A DNA stretch of 64,000 bases from Mesobacillus zeae (lineage in GTDB: Bacteria; Bacillota; Bacilli; Bacillales; Cytobacillaceae). This document shows, piece by piece, positions 9,086 to 19,597 of this stretch. A program made the position numbers and the translations under genes. The stretch covers positions 186,001-250,000 of the forward strand of contig NZ_QWVT01000024.1 of the NCBI RefSeq assembly GCF_003570705.1, given 5' to 3'. The notes below the pieces were generated by a model that was not told the origin of the DNA, ran no database searches, and was given only the letters and a program-made list of their open reading frames with translations. Within the stretch, counting starts at the first letter, position 1, and each line of letters opens with the position of its first letter.

Positions 9086-10432
9086 ATGCAAGAACAGCAT
9101 TTTTTGACGATAAATGCGTTGACTAAATACATAAAAAGAAAGTTCGATGCTGATCCGCATTTGCAGGATGTTTATGTGAAAGGTGAAATATCGAATTTCA
9201 AACAGCACTCGAGCGGCCATATGTATTTCACCCTGAAAGATGAAAGAGCCAGGATTTTGGCAGTGATGTTCTCTAGCTTTAACAAGTCTGTTAAATTCCG
9301 GCCGGAGAACGGGATGAAGGTTCTGATCAGGGGAGACATTACGGTGTATGAGCCAAGTGGGCAGTACCAGGTGTATGTAAAGGAAATGAGACCTGACGGA
9401 ATCGGTGATTTGTTTTTAGCATATGAACAGCTGAAAGAGCGTCTGGAGAAAGAAGGATTGTTTTCCCCTCAACATAAAAAGGAGCTCCCCAAATACCCGC
9501 AAAAGGTCGGTGTTGTTACATCCCCTACGGGCGCAGCCATCCGCGATATTATTACAACAATCAACCGCAGATACCCAATTGCCGATATTTTGATCTTTCC
9601 AGCTCTTGTTCAGGGAGAGCAGGGTGCCCGTTCGATTGTCAAGGCGATTGAAAAAGCGAACGAAATGGGAGGGCTGGATGTTCTGATTATCGGCCGTGGC
9701 GGAGGGTCGATCGAAGAACTATGGTCATTCAATGAAGAGGCTGTAGCAAGGGCTATTTTCTCATCAAAAATTCCTATCATTTCGGCTGTGGGGCATGAAA
9801 CAGATTTTACTATTGCCGACTTTGTTGCAGACATGAGGGCGCCTACCCCAACAGGAGCAGCTGAAATTGCTGTTCCCCATATCGACGAATTGATGGAGAG
9901 GGTAATGGACCGGCAGGCCAGGCTCCTCAGGGCAATGAAGGAAAAAGTGGGAATCCAGCATGAACGGTACAAGAGATTGCGCCAATCGTATGCATTTCGT
10001 TATCCGCGCCGTTTGTACGAGCAAAAGCTTGAACAGGTTGACCGGCTGACCGAATCACTTTCCCGGGCTTCAAAGCAGATGTTCTCCATGAAGGAGGATT
10101 CACTCAACCATCTGGGAAAAAGGCTTTTTCGCAGTAACCCTGCAGAACTTGCAAAAATTTCGGTGGAAAACCATCTCCGGTTGACGAAAAACCTGAACAG
10201 GGCAATGATATCCATTGTAAATGGTAAGCGAAGAGAGCTAAATGCCGCGGTGCAGACATTGGATGCGCTTAGCCCCTTAAAGATTATGGACAGAGGATAC
10301 AGCCTTGCTTATACAGATGGAGGCAAGCTGATAAAAGCCGTATCACAAGTTAAGAAAGACGACCATATAACTGTAAAACTTCCTGATGGAAAATTGGATT
10401 GCGTTGTAACAAATGTGGAAGAGGGGGATTAA
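9086..10432 (+). CDS. xseA: Exodeoxyribonuclease VII large subunit
   Basis: Catalytic subunit of the single-strand-specific exonuclease VII. It has 448 residues: an N-terminal OB fold (about 1-110; [20 protein letters not shown]), the catalytic domain with [24 protein letters not shown] and the SAVGHETD motif, and a long coiled-coil region. It overlaps no neighbour, and xseB starts one base after its stop. Confidence 0.97.
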   Translation: MQEQHFLTINALTKYIKRKFDADPHLQDVYVKGEISNFKQHSSGHMYFTLKDERARILAVMFSSFNKSVKFRPENGMKVLIRGDITVYEPSGQYQVYVKEMRPDGIGDLFLAYEQLKERLEKEGLFSPQHKKELPKYPQKVGVVTSPTGAAIRDIITTINRRYPIADILIFPALVQGEQGARSIVKAIEKANEMGGLDVLIIGRGGGSIEELWSFNEEAVARAIFSSKIPIISAVGHETDFTIADFVADMRAPTPTGAAEIAVPHIDELMERVMDRQARLLRAMKEKVGIQHERYKRLRQSYAFRYPRRLYEQKLEQVDRLTESLSRASKQMFSMKEDSLNHLGKRLFRSNPAELAKISVENHLRLTKNLNRAMISIVNGKRRELNAAVQTLDALSPLKIMDRGYSLAYTDGGKLIKAVSQVKKDDHITVKLPDGKLDCVVTNVEEGD

Positions 10433-10433
10433 G

Positions 10434-10664
10434 ATGGCTGAAGAGAAATTGACGTTTGAACAGGCTATGGAAAAGCTGGAAACTATTGTTGAAAAGCTTG
10501 AAGAAGGAGATGTTCCTTTAGAGGAAGCCATTTCTTATTATAAACAAGGTGTGGAACTGTCAAAATTATGCCATGATAAATTAAAAAGTGTAGAAACGCA
10601 GCTTACGCAGGTGCTAACAGAAGATGGACAGGTGGCAAGCTTTTCTGTCAATGAGGAGGAGTAA
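10434..10664 (+). CDS. xseB: Exodeoxyribonuclease VII small subunit
   Basis: 76-residue helical protein that assembles on the XseA coiled coil. The family motif [27 protein letters not shown] is present (residues 7-33). The ATG at 10434 follows a GAGGGGGA ribosome-binding site inside the end of xseA; an upstream GTG at 10413 inside xseA was rejected. Confidence 0.95.
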   Translation: MAEEKLTFEQAMEKLETIVEKLEEGDVPLEEAISYYKQGVELSKLCHDKLKSVETQLTQVLTEDGQVASFSVNEEE

Positions 10665-10667
10665 AAC

Positions 10668-11561
10668 GTGGAATCCAATTTGTTAGATCGCTTTTTCGCC
10701 CAGTATAAACTTCTTGTTGAACAGAGGCTATCTGAAGCAGTGTCAAACCTTAACGCCCCCGTAATTCTGAAAGAATCGATGCTTTATTCCCTGGAGGCAG
10801 GAGGAAAGAGGATACGCCCGCTTCTGCTGTTTGCAACACTTGAGGCATTCGGAAAAGACCCAGCAAGCGGTGCGGAAGCGGCAGCTGCCATTGAAATGGT
10901 TCATACTTATTCATTGATCCATGACGATCTTCCCAGCATGGATGACGATGCCCTTCGGAGGGGAAAACCGACAAACCATATCGTTTATGGAGAGGCCACT
11001 GCTATCCTTGCAGGCGATGCACTTCTTACACACAGTTTCAGGCTTTTAGCCGATATTCCTGAACAAGTGGCTGATGCCAGCGTTAAGCTTGGACTTATCG
11101 CAGGCCTGTCAGATGCAGCTGGTGCAGAAGGGATGGTCGGAGGCCAGACCGCCGATATGCAGGGAGAAGGCAAGGAGCTGTCCCTCGGGGAGCTGGAGTA
11201 CATTCATCTGAACAAGACGGGAAGGCTCCTTGCATACAGTGTGCTGGCAGGTGCCTTGCTTGCCGGAGCGGATGCCCACACAAGGGAAAAATTATCAAAA
11301 TTCGCATACCATCTTGGTCTTGCTTTTCAGATCAGGGATGACATTCTGGATCTTGAGGGTACGGAGGAACAAATTGGCAAACCAGTTGGAAGCGACGAAG
11401 GAAACAAGAAAAGCACATATCCATCCCTTCTCAGTCTGGACGGAGCAAGGGAAGCTCTCCTCGAGCATCTTGCAAAGGCTAAAGAAGCTTTAGCGGGATC
11501 CGGCCTGGAGACAAGCCTTCTTGAAGGCATAACGGATCTAATCGGGTTCCGTAATTCTTGA
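10668..11561 (+). CDS. ispA: Farnesyl diphosphate synthase
   Basis: Condenses DMAPP/GPP with IPP to make FPP, the precursor of undecaprenyl and heptaprenyl lipids. It has 297 residues with a GTG start, three bases after xseB and behind GAGGAGTAAAAC. Both Asp-rich motifs are intact: DDLPSMDDD and DDILD. GGKRIRP and the GGQTADM segment also match the family. It forms an operon with xseAB. Confidence 0.96.
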   Translation: MESNLLDRFFAQYKLLVEQRLSEAVSNLNAPVILKESMLYSLEAGGKRIRPLLLFATLEAFGKDPASGAEAAAAIEMVHTYSLIHDDLPSMDDDALRRGKPTNHIVYGEATAILAGDALLTHSFRLLADIPEQVADASVKLGLIAGLSDAAGAEGMVGGQTADMQGEGKELSLGELEYIHLNKTGRLLAYSVLAGALLAGADAHTREKLSKFAYHLGLAFQIRDDILDLEGTEEQIGKPVGSDEGNKKSTYPSLLSLDGAREALLEHLAKAKEALAGSGLETSLLEGITDLIGFRNS

Positions 11562-11574
11562 AACTTCCCCACGA

Positions 11575-11603
11575 TTGAGGCGCCATTTTGTTTATGATAT
11601 AAT
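11575..11603 (+). promoter_or_regulatory. Candidate SigA promoter of dxs
   Basis: TTGAGG (11575-11580), a 17-bp spacer and TATAAT (11598-11603), the latter preceded by a TG-like extension. It implies a leader of about 150 bases before dxs. That leader contains a CCCTTTTT...AAAAAGGG hairpin (about 11689-11709). Confidence 0.6.
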
Positions 11604-11763
11604 TGAACTGTTTTATAGGCTGTGTTCTATGATGGTTAAATAAAGATTCTGCTATATAACGGTGCCGTTATCACGATCGTGTTAGCGGCCCTTTTTTCCG
11701 AAAAAGGGGCAGGCTCCTTAAAGGCACGGATAATAAGTCACAAATGAAAGTGAGTGGTCCGAT

Positions 11764-13656
11764 ATGGATCTATTGTCAATAAAAGACCCTTCCTTCCTGA
11801 AAAAACTTTCAAACAAAGAGCTGGAAGCACTTAGCGGGGATATTAGGCAATTTCTTATAGAAAATTTATCAAGGACTGGAGGCCATATCGGACCTAACCT
11901 TGGAGTAGTTGAACTAACAATCGCACTCCATAAATGTTTCGATAGCCCAAAAGACAAAATCATCTGGGATGTCGGGCATCAATCCTATGTCCATAAAATC
12001 CTTACTGGACGCGCTTGCCAGTTTGAAACACTTCGTCAGTTTAAAGGGCTGTGCGGGTTTCCGAAAATGATTGAAAGCGAACATGATGTATGGGAAACAG
12101 GACATAGCTCCACTTCTCTTTCCGCAGCAATGGGAATGGCGGTAGCACGGGACCTGAAAAATGAAGACGCGCACATCATACCAGTGATTGGCGACGGTGC
12201 TCTTACTGGGGGGATGGCGCTTGAAGCGCTAAACCATATAGGCCATAAAAAAGAAAAAATGATTGTTATCCTTAATGACAATGAGATGTCAATCGCCCCG
12301 AATGTCGGTGCCCTCCATAATGTCCTTGGAAGGCTAAGGTCGGCAGGGAAGTATAACAGGGCGAAAGATGAGCTCGAAATGCTGTTGAAGAAAGTGCCTG
12401 CTGTTGGCCAGCAGCTTGCAGTAACTGCAGAAAGAATTAAAGACAGCCTTAAATATTTGTTTGTTTCAGGTATGTTCTTTGAGGAACTTGGCTTTACGTA
12501 TCTTGGCCCGGTAGACGGCCACAATTTTGACGATTTGTTCGAAAACCTGACATATGCGAAAAAATTGGATGGCCCTGTCATGCTTCATGTCATTACTAAA
12601 AAAGGCAAAGGCTACCGTCCTGCAGAAAATGACAAGATTGGTACATGGCACGGGACAGGCCCTTACAAAATGGATACCGGAGACTTCCTGAAGCCTGCCG
12701 CTACTCCACCCGCCTGGAGCAAGCTGATCAGTGAAACTGTCCGGAAGATCGCAAGAACTGATAAACGGGTCGTGGCCGTTACACCTGCGATGCCTGTCGG
12801 TTCTAAGCTTGAAGGTTTTGCTAGTGAGTTCCCTGACAGGATGTTCGATGTTGGAATTGCGGAACAGCATGCCACAACGTTTTCAGCGGGTCTTGCTACG
12901 CAAGGCATGAAGCCGTTCCTGGCTATCTATTCAACATTCCTCCAGCGTGCGTACGATCAGGTTGTACACGATATTTGCAGGCAAAACCTGAATGTTTTTA
13001 TCGGAATTGACCGGGCAGGGCTTGTGGGTGCCGACGGAGAGACTCATCAGGGAGTATTCGATATCGCTTTCTTGAGGCATCTACCGAATATCGTGTTAAT
13101 GATGCCGAAAGATGAAAACGAAGGACAGCACATGGTGTGTACGGCACTCTCCTATGATGACGGGCCAATTGCTTTGCGTTTTCCGCGCGGCAACGGTTTA
13201 GGTGTTCCGATGGATGAAGTGCTTAAACCAATTCCAATCGGCACATGGGAAGTGCTTAAAGATGGGGATGATGCTGCCATTCTGACTTTCGGCACTACCA
13301 TTCCGATGGCATTTGAGGCAGCCGAAGAACTTGAAAAACAGGGAATTAGCGTAAGGATTGTCAATGCAAGATTCCTTAAGCCGCTCGACATAGACATGCT
13401 TACAGAAATACTCAGCCAAAATATACCGATCCTTACCATTGAAGAAGCTATTCTTCAAGGCGGTTTTGGAAGCTTCGTTATGGAAACAGCACAGGAATTG
13501 GGCTTTGAAAATGCTGTGATTGATCGGATGGGCATTCCTGATCAATTCATTGAGCATGGAAGTGTGGATGATCTCCTGAAAGAGATCAGGCTTACATCTG
13601 AGGAAGCAGTCCTAAGGACGAAGAAACTTGCAAAGCAAAAAGAAAAAAGGGCGTAG
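11764..13656 (+). CDS. dxs: 1-deoxy-D-xylulose-5-phosphate synthase
   Basis: First enzyme of the MEP isoprenoid pathway; thiamine-diphosphate dependent. It has 630 residues. Typical motifs are seen: [34 protein letters not shown], the ThDP/Mg site [15 protein letters not shown], and the C-terminal GIAEQHA. Only three bases separate it from the next gene, tlyA-like yqxC. Confidence 0.97.
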   Translation: MDLLSIKDPSFLKKLSNKELEALSGDIRQFLIENLSRTGGHIGPNLGVVELTIALHKCFDSPKDKIIWDVGHQSYVHKILTGRACQFETLRQFKGLCGFPKMIESEHDVWETGHSSTSLSAAMGMAVARDLKNEDAHIIPVIGDGALTGGMALEALNHIGHKKEKMIVILNDNEMSIAPNVGALHNVLGRLRSAGKYNRAKDELEMLLKKVPAVGQQLAVTAERIKDSLKYLFVSGMFFEELGFTYLGPVDGHNFDDLFENLTYAKKLDGPVMLHVITKKGKGYRPAENDKIGTWHGTGPYKMDTGDFLKPAATPPAWSKLISETVRKIARTDKRVVAVTPAMPVGSKLEGFASEFPDRMFDVGIAEQHATTFSAGLATQGMKPFLAIYSTFLQRAYDQVVHDICRQNLNVFIGIDRAGLVGADGETHQGVFDIAFLRHLPNIVLMMPKDENEGQHMVCTALSYDDGPIALRFPRGNGLGVPMDEVLKPIPIGTWEVLKDGDDAAILTFGTTIPMAFEAAEELEKQGISVRIVNARFLKPLDIDMLTEILSQNIPILTIEEAILQGGFGSFVMETAQELGFENAVIDRMGIPDQFIEHGSVDDLLKEIRLTSEEAVLRTKKLAKQKEKRA

Positions 13657-13659
13657 GTA

Positions 13660-14502
13660 ATGAAAACAAGAAAAGAGAGACTTGACGTTCTTCTAGTGGA
13701 ACGGGGCCTTGCAGAGACAAGGGAAAAAGCAAAAAGGTCCGTTATGGCGGGCCTTGTATATACAAATGAAGAGAGGCTGGACAAGCCTGGTGAAAAAGTG
13801 AACGCAGATATCCCTCTCACTATTAAAGGCAACGCAATGCCTTATGTGAGCAGGGGAGGGTTGAAGCTAGAAAAAGCCCTGAACGCTTTTGGGATTGATG
13901 TGAATGGAAAAACAATGCTGGATATCGGAGCTTCCACCGGAGGGTTTACGGATTGCGCGCTCCAGCATGGTGCTAAAACGTCATATGCTCTTGATGTAGG
14001 CTATAACCAGCTAGCGTGGAAGCTAAGACAGGATGACAGGGTGACGGTGATGGAAAGAACGAACTTCCGCTATGTCACACCTGCTGACTTGGCGAAAGGT
14101 ATGCCAGACTTTGCCACTATTGATGTTTCTTTTATTTCTTTGAAACTTATTTTTCCTGTTTTAAAGACCTTGCTTGTCCCAGGCAGCGAAGTAGTCGCAT
14201 TGGTGAAACCCCAATTTGAGGCCGGCCGGGATCAAGTTGGCAAGAAGGGTATCGTTAGAGATCGAAAAGTACACGAGGCGGTAGTGGCGAAAATCATTGA
14301 TTTAGTGATCGGGCTTGGTTTTGATGTGAAGAATCTTTCCTTCTCTCCAATTACAGGAGGGGACGGTAATATTGAATTCCTGCTGCATCTGATTTGGAAC
14401 GGCACTGATGATGAGGGGAAACTGCTTATATCATCAAGCCCGGCAGAGGTCGTTGCTGAAGCCCACAGTGTATTAAAATCGAAATCCATGGATGGAGAAT
14501 AG
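13660..14502 (+). CDS. yqxC: TlyA family rRNA methyltransferase (YqxC)
   Basis: 280-residue protein with an N-terminal S4 RNA-binding domain (about residues 5-65; RLDVLLVERGLAETREKAKRSV) and an FtsJ/RrmJ-like SAM-dependent methyltransferase domain (MLDIGASTGGFTDCAL motif I near residue 90). TlyA relatives 2'-O-methylate rRNA and are sometimes mislabelled hemolysins. Which base is modified here cannot be told from sequence. Same dxs-yqxC-ahrC-recN order as B. subtilis. Confidence 0.92.
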   Translation: MKTRKERLDVLLVERGLAETREKAKRSVMAGLVYTNEERLDKPGEKVNADIPLTIKGNAMPYVSRGGLKLEKALNAFGIDVNGKTMLDIGASTGGFTDCALQHGAKTSYALDVGYNQLAWKLRQDDRVTVMERTNFRYVTPADLAKGMPDFATIDVSFISLKLIFPVLKTLLVPGSEVVALVKPQFEAGRDQVGKKGIVRDRKVHEAVVAKIIDLVIGLGFDVKNLSFSPITGGDGNIEFLLHLIWNGTDDEGKLLISSSPAEVVAEAHSVLKSKSMDGE

Positions 14503-14524
14503 GCATTGCCTGTTCTTTTTTCAT
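14498..14524 (+). terminator. Possible terminator after yqxC
   Basis: GAATAGGCA and TGCCTGTTC form a short hairpin (one G-U pair) overlapping the yqxC stop and followed by a run of Ts. The loop is very small. Confidence 0.45.
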
Positions 14525-14680
14525 CTTATGTTTTGCTGAAATTGTCGGAATTTTGTCGGTAATAAAGAAAGCTGCTAGGAGAATGGCTCCTTGAGATTGT
14601 ACAATGGAATAAAATCGGCTAACATATGAAGGGAGACAGACATTTGGAAAATGTTTTGATTGTTTACAGGGGTGATATAA

Positions 14681-15130
14681 GTGAATAAAGGACAACGCCA
14701 TATAAAAATTCGCGAACTAATTACAAATAATGATATAGAGACACAGGATGAACTTGTCGAAAGGCTGAAAAGCTCCGGGTTCAATGTGACGCAGGCAACT
14801 GTTTCTAGAGACATCAAGGAACTTCATCTTGTAAAGGTTCCCTTGATTGATGGAAGATATAAATACAGCCTTCCTGCCGACCAGCGGTTTAATCCTCTCC
14901 AGAAGCTAAAGAGGGCTTTAATGGACGCTTTTGTCCGGCTGGACCATGCAGGACATTTGCTCGTGATTAAAACTATGCCGGGGAATGCGAATGCAATCGG
15001 AGCATTGATTGATAATCTTGACTGGGAAGAAATCCTTGGAACGATTTGTGGGGACGATACCATCCTCATTATTTGCCGTAATGACCAAGATACCCAAACG
15101 ATATCGGCCCGTTTTCTTGAAATGCTGTAA
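14681..15130 (+). CDS. ahrC: Arginine repressor AhrC/ArgR
   Basis: 149-residue hexameric arginine-dependent regulator that represses arginine biosynthesis and activates catabolism. An N-terminal winged helix ([20 protein letters not shown]...[14 protein letters not shown], residues 5-47) is followed by the oligomerisation/arginine-binding domain with [13 protein letters not shown] (the family GDDT motif). GTG start behind GGGGTGATATAA. Candidate targets lie in this window upstream of artP (43278-43330). Confidence 0.96.
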   Translation: MNKGQRHIKIRELITNNDIETQDELVERLKSSGFNVTQATVSRDIKELHLVKVPLIDGRYKYSLPADQRFNPLQKLKRALMDAFVRLDHAGHLLVIKTMPGNANAIGALIDNLDWEEILGTICGDDTILIICRNDQDTQTISARFLEML

Positions 15131-15145
15131 AAGAGGTGACGGTTA

Positions 15146-16837
15146 TTGCTTAGTGAATTATCCATCAGGAATTTCGCCATTATTGAAGCCTTATCTGTAT
15201 CTTTTCAAAAGGGCCTGACTGTACTGACTGGGGAAACAGGAGCCGGAAAATCGATTATTATCGATGCGGTTCATCTTCTTGTTGGCGGGCGTGGCTCTGC
15301 GGAGTTTGTGCGTCATGGAGAGGAAAAGGCCGAAATAGAAGGTCTGTTTTTCTTGGAAGGCAGCAAGCATCCTTGCTATGCGAAGGCAAAAGCCTTTGGG
15401 ATAGAAATTGAGGATGGCATGGTTGTGCTTCGTCGGGATATCTCAAAAAACGGAAAAAGCGTCTGCCGGGTAAATGGCAAATTGGTCACCATTGCCGTGC
15501 TCAGGGAAATCGGTTCCACTTTAATAGATATTCATGGTCAGCATGAGCACCAGGAGCTGATGGATGAATCGAGGCATATCAACCTGCTTGATCAATTTGG
15601 CTCCGTTGAAATCATTCCTGCGCTTGATGAGTATCAAAGAGTGTACAGGTCGTATGAACAGACGCTGAAAAAATTAAAGGGCCTTAGCGAGAATGAGCAG
15701 CAAATGGCGCATAGGCTTGATTTGATTCAGTTCCAGTTTGAAGAAATCCAGACAGCCGAGCTTCAAATTGGGGAAGATGAAGAGCTTGCAGAGGAAAAAC
15801 GCAAACTGAATAATTTTGAACGAGTGTTTGACTCCATTCAAACAAGCTATAATGCCTTGCAGGGAGACCAAAGGGGCCTTGACTGGATAGGAATGGTTAT
15901 GGACAGCCTAGAAAGTGCCGCGGAGCTTGATCCTGCGTATAAAGAGCTGCATGAGGTTGTATCGAATTGTTTCTACCAGCTCGAGGATTCTGCAAGTTCG
16001 CTTCGAAACGAGCTTGATCATCTTGAGTACAATCCTGAACGTCTGAATGAGATTGAAACCCGCTTGAACGAAATCAACCAATTGAAGCGCAAATATGGGC
16101 GGACGATTGAAGAAATATTGGAATATTTTTCCGCTATCGAAGAAGAGATTGAAACCATCCAAAATAAAGAAGTTCATATTGAGCATATTGAACGGGAGCT
16201 TGCTTCACTGAAGAAAGATTTGAAAGTGGAGGCGGGTAATCTTGGGAAAGCCAGGAGAAAATGGGCCAAAAAACTTACTGGCCTGATTCACCGGGAACTC
16301 AAGGAACTTTATATGGAGAAAACCGTGTTTGAAGTCAGGTTTGCAGCCGAGGAAGATGTTTTCCAAAGAAACGGGATAGATCATGTTGAATTTTATCTGT
16401 CAACCAATCCTGGCGAGCCGCTAAAACCGCTTTCGAGGATTGCTTCAGGTGGTGAACTTTCAAGGATCATGCTTGCCTTAAAAAGCATTTTCTCAAGGCA
16501 TCAGGGTGTTACGTCCATTATTTTTGATGAAGTGGACACGGGTGTAAGCGGCAGGGTGGCACAGGCGATTGCCGAAAAAATCTTTAAAGTAGCTGCTAGT
16601 TCACAAGTGCTATGCATTTCCCATTTGCCGCAGGTTGCCGCAATGGCTGATATGCATTTGTATATCGCCAAGAAAATTAAGAACGGCCGTACAAAAACTT
16701 CGGTTGCCCCTCTTTCCGATAACGAAAAAATAAAAGAAATTGGGCGCATGATTTCTGGCGTCGAAATTACCGACTTGACAAAGCAGCACGCAGAAGAGCT
16801 TCTCCAGCTTGCTCAGGCCATCAAAACCGAAACTTGA
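15146..16837 (+). CDS. recN: DNA repair protein RecN
   Basis: SMC-like ATPase that acts early in double-strand break repair. It has 563 residues, slightly shorter than the 576 of B. subtilis. The TTG start at 15146 sits behind AAGAGGTGACGG. Walker A GETGAGKS lies near residue 30, a long coiled coil occupies about 150-370, and the ABC signature and Walker B ([28 protein letters not shown]) are near the C-terminus. Confidence 0.97.
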   Translation: MLSELSIRNFAIIEALSVSFQKGLTVLTGETGAGKSIIIDAVHLLVGGRGSAEFVRHGEEKAEIEGLFFLEGSKHPCYAKAKAFGIEIEDGMVVLRRDISKNGKSVCRVNGKLVTIAVLREIGSTLIDIHGQHEHQELMDESRHINLLDQFGSVEIIPALDEYQRVYRSYEQTLKKLKGLSENEQQMAHRLDLIQFQFEEIQTAELQIGEDEELAEEKRKLNNFERVFDSIQTSYNALQGDQRGLDWIGMVMDSLESAAELDPAYKELHEVVSNCFYQLEDSASSLRNELDHLEYNPERLNEIETRLNEINQLKRKYGRTIEEILEYFSAIEEEIETIQNKEVHIEHIERELASLKKDLKVEAGNLGKARRKWAKKLTGLIHRELKELYMEKTVFEVRFAAEEDVFQRNGIDHVEFYLSTNPGEPLKPLSRIASGGELSRIMLALKSIFSRHQGVTSIIFDEVDTGVSGRVAQAIAEKIFKVAASSQVLCISHLPQVAAMADMHLYIAKKIKNGRTKTSVAPLSDNEKIKEIGRMISGVEITDLTKQHAEELLQLAQAIKTET

Positions 16838-16866
16838 AAAGCTATCCTACTTGGGTAGCTTTTTTA
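16838..16866 (+). terminator. Terminator after recN
   Basis: GCTATCC pairs with GGGTAGC (loop TACTTG) and is followed by six Ts. Confidence 0.85.
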
Positions 16867-16964
16867 TTTTTATACGGGTTATAAATGGCTTTCATCAAGG
16901 CAAAATTATAGTTGTAGCCATTTTTAAATGTGTGTGTGGACTAGAAGCGAGGAGAGTGAAAAGA

Positions 16965-18254
16965 TTGAAATTGGAATTTCTCAGACGTTTGATTGGTGGA
17001 ATTCTCCTTGTTTCATTAATTTTAGCGGGATTCTGCGGACCGATGCAGGAGTACCTTGCAATTCCCAAGAATATTACATTGTTTGAAGGACAGAAACTTG
17101 AATTAGAAAACAGCGTCGCTGCCAATGCCGGAATAAACGGCGGGGAAGGCAACGTTAAAATAGCCCAGGCAAGGCATGCCATGAAGCTTGAAGGAAAGTG
17201 GCAAGGTAATGATGAAATGGTACTTGACCTCGCAGGCTTTCCAATTAAGAAAGTAGACGTTAATGTGCTTAAAGACTTTAAAGTAGTACCGGGAGGGCAG
17301 TCGATTGGTGTAAAACTGAATACAGTCGGTGTACTGGTGGTAGGGCATCACCAGGTGGATGCATCGGAAGGAAAGGTTTCACCGGGAGAAACCGCAGGAA
17401 TCAAGGTCGGTGACATCATTACGGAAATTAACGGGACACAAATTGATAAAATGGCGGATGTAGCACCGTTTGTTCAACAAGCTGGAGAAGGCGGAAAGCC
17501 GATGGATATTGTCATAAAACGGGAAAGCGGAAAGTTCAACACAAAGCTGCAGCCGAAAAAAGACAAGCAAGACAGCACCTATAAGCTTGGGTTATATATA
17601 AGAGACTCAGCAGCAGGAATTGGTACGATGACATTTTTCCACCCTCAATCGAAAAAATACGGGGCCCTGGGGCATGTCATTTCAGATATGGACACAAAAA
17701 AGCCGATCGTAGTTGAAGATGGACAAATTGTCCGGTCAACAGTCACTTCAATTGAAAAAGGGGCCAATGGAAATCCAGGAGAAAAGCTTGCCCGTTTTTC
17801 TTCTGACAGGGAAGTCATTGGAAATATTAAACGTAACAGTCCATTTGGCATTTTTGGCGCACTGAACAGGAATATGGAGAATGGCATTTATGACAAACCT
17901 ATGCCAATTGCCTTATCTCATCAGGTGAAAGAGGGGCCGGCAAAGATTCTTACGGTAGTCGACAACGATGAAGTAAAACTGTTTGATATTCAAATCGTCA
18001 GCACGATTCCTCAGAAATTTCCGGCAACAAAAGGAATGGTCATTAAGGTAACGGACCCTAAACTTCTTGAAAAAACAGGGGGAATCGTACAGGGAATGAG
18101 CGGAAGTCCAATCATTCAGAACGGGAAATTAATCGGGGCAGTGACTCATGTTTTTGTTAATGACCCAACCAGCGGCTATGGTGTCCATATTGAATGGATG
18201 CTGAATGAAGCAGAAATAAACATTTATGAAAAACCTAAACAGCAGGCGAGTTAA
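16965..18254 (+). CDS. spoIVB: SpoIVB serine peptidase (SpoIVB checkpoint protease)
   Basis: Forespore-secreted S55 peptidase that triggers processing of pro-SigK by cleaving SpoIVFA. From the TTG at 16965 (GAGGAGAGTG upstream) it has 429 residues, close to the 426 of B. subtilis. It has an N-terminal transmembrane/signal segment (about 8-28), a PDZ domain (about 115-190; [18 protein letters not shown]) and the S55 domain. The catalytic serine is in GMSGSP, about residue 381, and the His in [10 protein letters not shown]. The gene looks intact, unlike spo0A next to it. Confidence 0.96.
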   Translation: MKLEFLRRLIGGILLVSLILAGFCGPMQEYLAIPKNITLFEGQKLELENSVAANAGINGGEGNVKIAQARHAMKLEGKWQGNDEMVLDLAGFPIKKVDVNVLKDFKVVPGGQSIGVKLNTVGVLVVGHHQVDASEGKVSPGETAGIKVGDIITEINGTQIDKMADVAPFVQQAGEGGKPMDIVIKRESGKFNTKLQPKKDKQDSTYKLGLYIRDSAAGIGTMTFFHPQSKKYGALGHVISDMDTKKPIVVEDGQIVRSTVTSIEKGANGNPGEKLARFSSDREVIGNIKRNSPFGIFGALNRNMENGIYDKPMPIALSHQVKEGPAKILTVVDNDEVKLFDIQIVSTIPQKFPATKGMVIKVTDPKLLEKTGGIVQGMSGSPIIQNGKLIGAVTHVFVNDPTSGYGVHIEWMLNEAEINIYEKPKQQAS

Positions 18255-18331
18255 ACGAGACAATCCCATCAAGAAGGCTGCTCAGCATGTGGGGAAATTG
18301 GAAAGATGAAACGTGGAAAAACTCTATTAAG

Positions 18332-18368
18332 AACAAGCCGGCAGCCTTTTGCTGCTGGTTTTGTTTTT
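18332..18368 (+). terminator. Terminator between spoIVB and spo0A
   Basis: GCCGGCAGC and GCTGCTGGTT form a hairpin followed by TTGTTTTT. Confidence 0.7.
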
Positions 18369-18446
18369 GGTCCATCATCGCCACAGAGATACATAAACCG
18401 GTCTTCAATTCCAACAAATTCAGGCGTGCAGCTCGAATGAAGTTTT

Positions 18447-18455
18447 TTCGACAAA
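18447..18455 (-). promoter_or_regulatory. 0A box upstream of spo0A
   Basis: TTCGACAAA is the complement of TTTGTCGAA, close to the Spo0A-P binding consensus. A weaker copy, TAGTCGAAT, lies at 18489-18497 and a third overlaps the promoter. In B. subtilis several such boxes mediate Spo0A autoregulation. Confidence 0.65.
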
Positions 18456-18559
18456 TTCCTTTGTGGGATTTTGTCAAATTGCAAAATTAGTCGAATTAAA
18501 GAGATAATTAAAGCAAAATAGAGATTTTGTGCTATTTTTAAGAAAAATTAAAATATAAA

Positions 18560-18586
18560 AGGATTTTCTGTTGCATTGTCGAATTT
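18560..18586 (+). promoter_or_regulatory. Candidate SigH promoter of spo0A with overlapping 0A box
   Basis: AGGATTTT (18560-18567) and GAATTT (18581-18586) match the SigH -35/-10 pattern used by the sporulation promoter of spo0A. TTGTCGAA, a 0A box, overlaps the -10 (18576-18583). The whole stretch 18255-18647 holds only these regulatory signals and the upstream terminator; no gene is seen. Confidence 0.6.
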
Positions 18587-18647
18587 GTCATTTAGAATAG
18601 AAAGTGACAAGAAATACGAGGAAAACGGGATGAGGAGGAACAAATAA

Positions 18648-19442
18648 GTGAATCAAATAAAAGTATGCATCGTTGACGATAACAGGGAATTGGTGGGACT
18701 GCTTGAGGAATATATATCATCACAGTAAGACATGGAGGTTGCAGGCATTGCGCACAATGGCCAGGACTGTCTTGAAATGCTGCAGGAAGCACAACCGGAT
18801 GTCTTGCTTTTAGATATAATCATGCCCCATCTTGATGGGCTTGCTGTTCTGGAAAAGCTGAGGGAGCCTGGACGCGGGGCGATTCCCAATGTTATTATGC
18901 TCACAGCTTTTGGCCAGGAGGATGTTACAAAAAAGGCTGTTGAACTCGGCGCATCTTATTTTATTCTGAAACCATTTGACATGGATAATCTCGGCAGCCA
19001 TATCCGCCAGGTAAGCGGTAAAGCAAAAATGTCTGCCAGGAAACCGCTTTCGCCAGGATACCGATCATCATCATTGGACCAAAAGCCAAAGAATCTTGAT
19101 GCAAGTATTACGAGCATTATCCATGAAATCGGCGTTCCTGCCCATATTAAAGGGTATCAGTATCTCCGTGAAGCAATTTCGATGGTGTATTCCGACATAG
19201 AGCTTCTGGGTTCGATCACAAAAGTTCTTTATCCTGATATTGCAAAAAAATTTAATACAACCGCAAGCCGTGTGGAGCGTGCAATCAGGCATGCGATTGA
19301 GGTTGCTTGGAGCCGGGGAAACATCGATTCCATTTCCTCTTTGTTTGGATATACCGTTTCAATGACAAAAGCAAAACCCACAAATTCCGAATTTATCGCA
19401 ATGGTTGCTGATAAGCTTCGTCTGGAGCATAAGGCATCTTGA
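18648..19442 (+). pseudogene. spo0A: Stage 0 sporulation protein A with in-frame TAA at codon 27
   Basis: Response regulator that commits the cell to sporulation. Starting at GTG 18648 (GAGGAGGAACAAATAA upstream) the frame reads VNQIKVCIVDDNRELVG to codon 26, then TAA (18726-18728), then continues in the same frame for 237 codons as an ordinary Spo0A. B. subtilis has Glu at this position, so GAA or GAG to TAA is likely. The phosphoacceptor Asp (residue 56 in [12 protein letters not shown]), the [11 protein letters not shown] segment and the DNA-binding domain ([35 protein letters not shown]) are intact. Full length would be 264 residues. An ATG at 18732 could restart translation but would lose the acidic residues 10-11 and has no evident ribosome-binding site. 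The last 20 codons were probably supplied by the integrated element downstream. Confidence 0.92.
19383..19442 (+). repeat. Left boundary repeat (attL candidate): functional spo0A 3' end
   Basis: The last 20 codons of spo0A including the stop. They match 24840-24899 at 50 of 60 positions. Nine of the ten differences are synonymous third-position changes. Because the gene body continues into this copy, the part downstream of the crossover must come from the element. Confidence 0.8.
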
Positions 19443-19597
19443 AAAGAATAATATCAAGGGTTTGTGGCATGTGCTAAGCCAACGAATTCTTAATACTTAT
19501 ACTGAAAATCAATTTCTAAACCGATAAACTTTTTAGCAAATGACCCGTGAATTATTTAATTCATTGGTCTTTTTATTTTGCTTTGGAGGGGAAGAAA

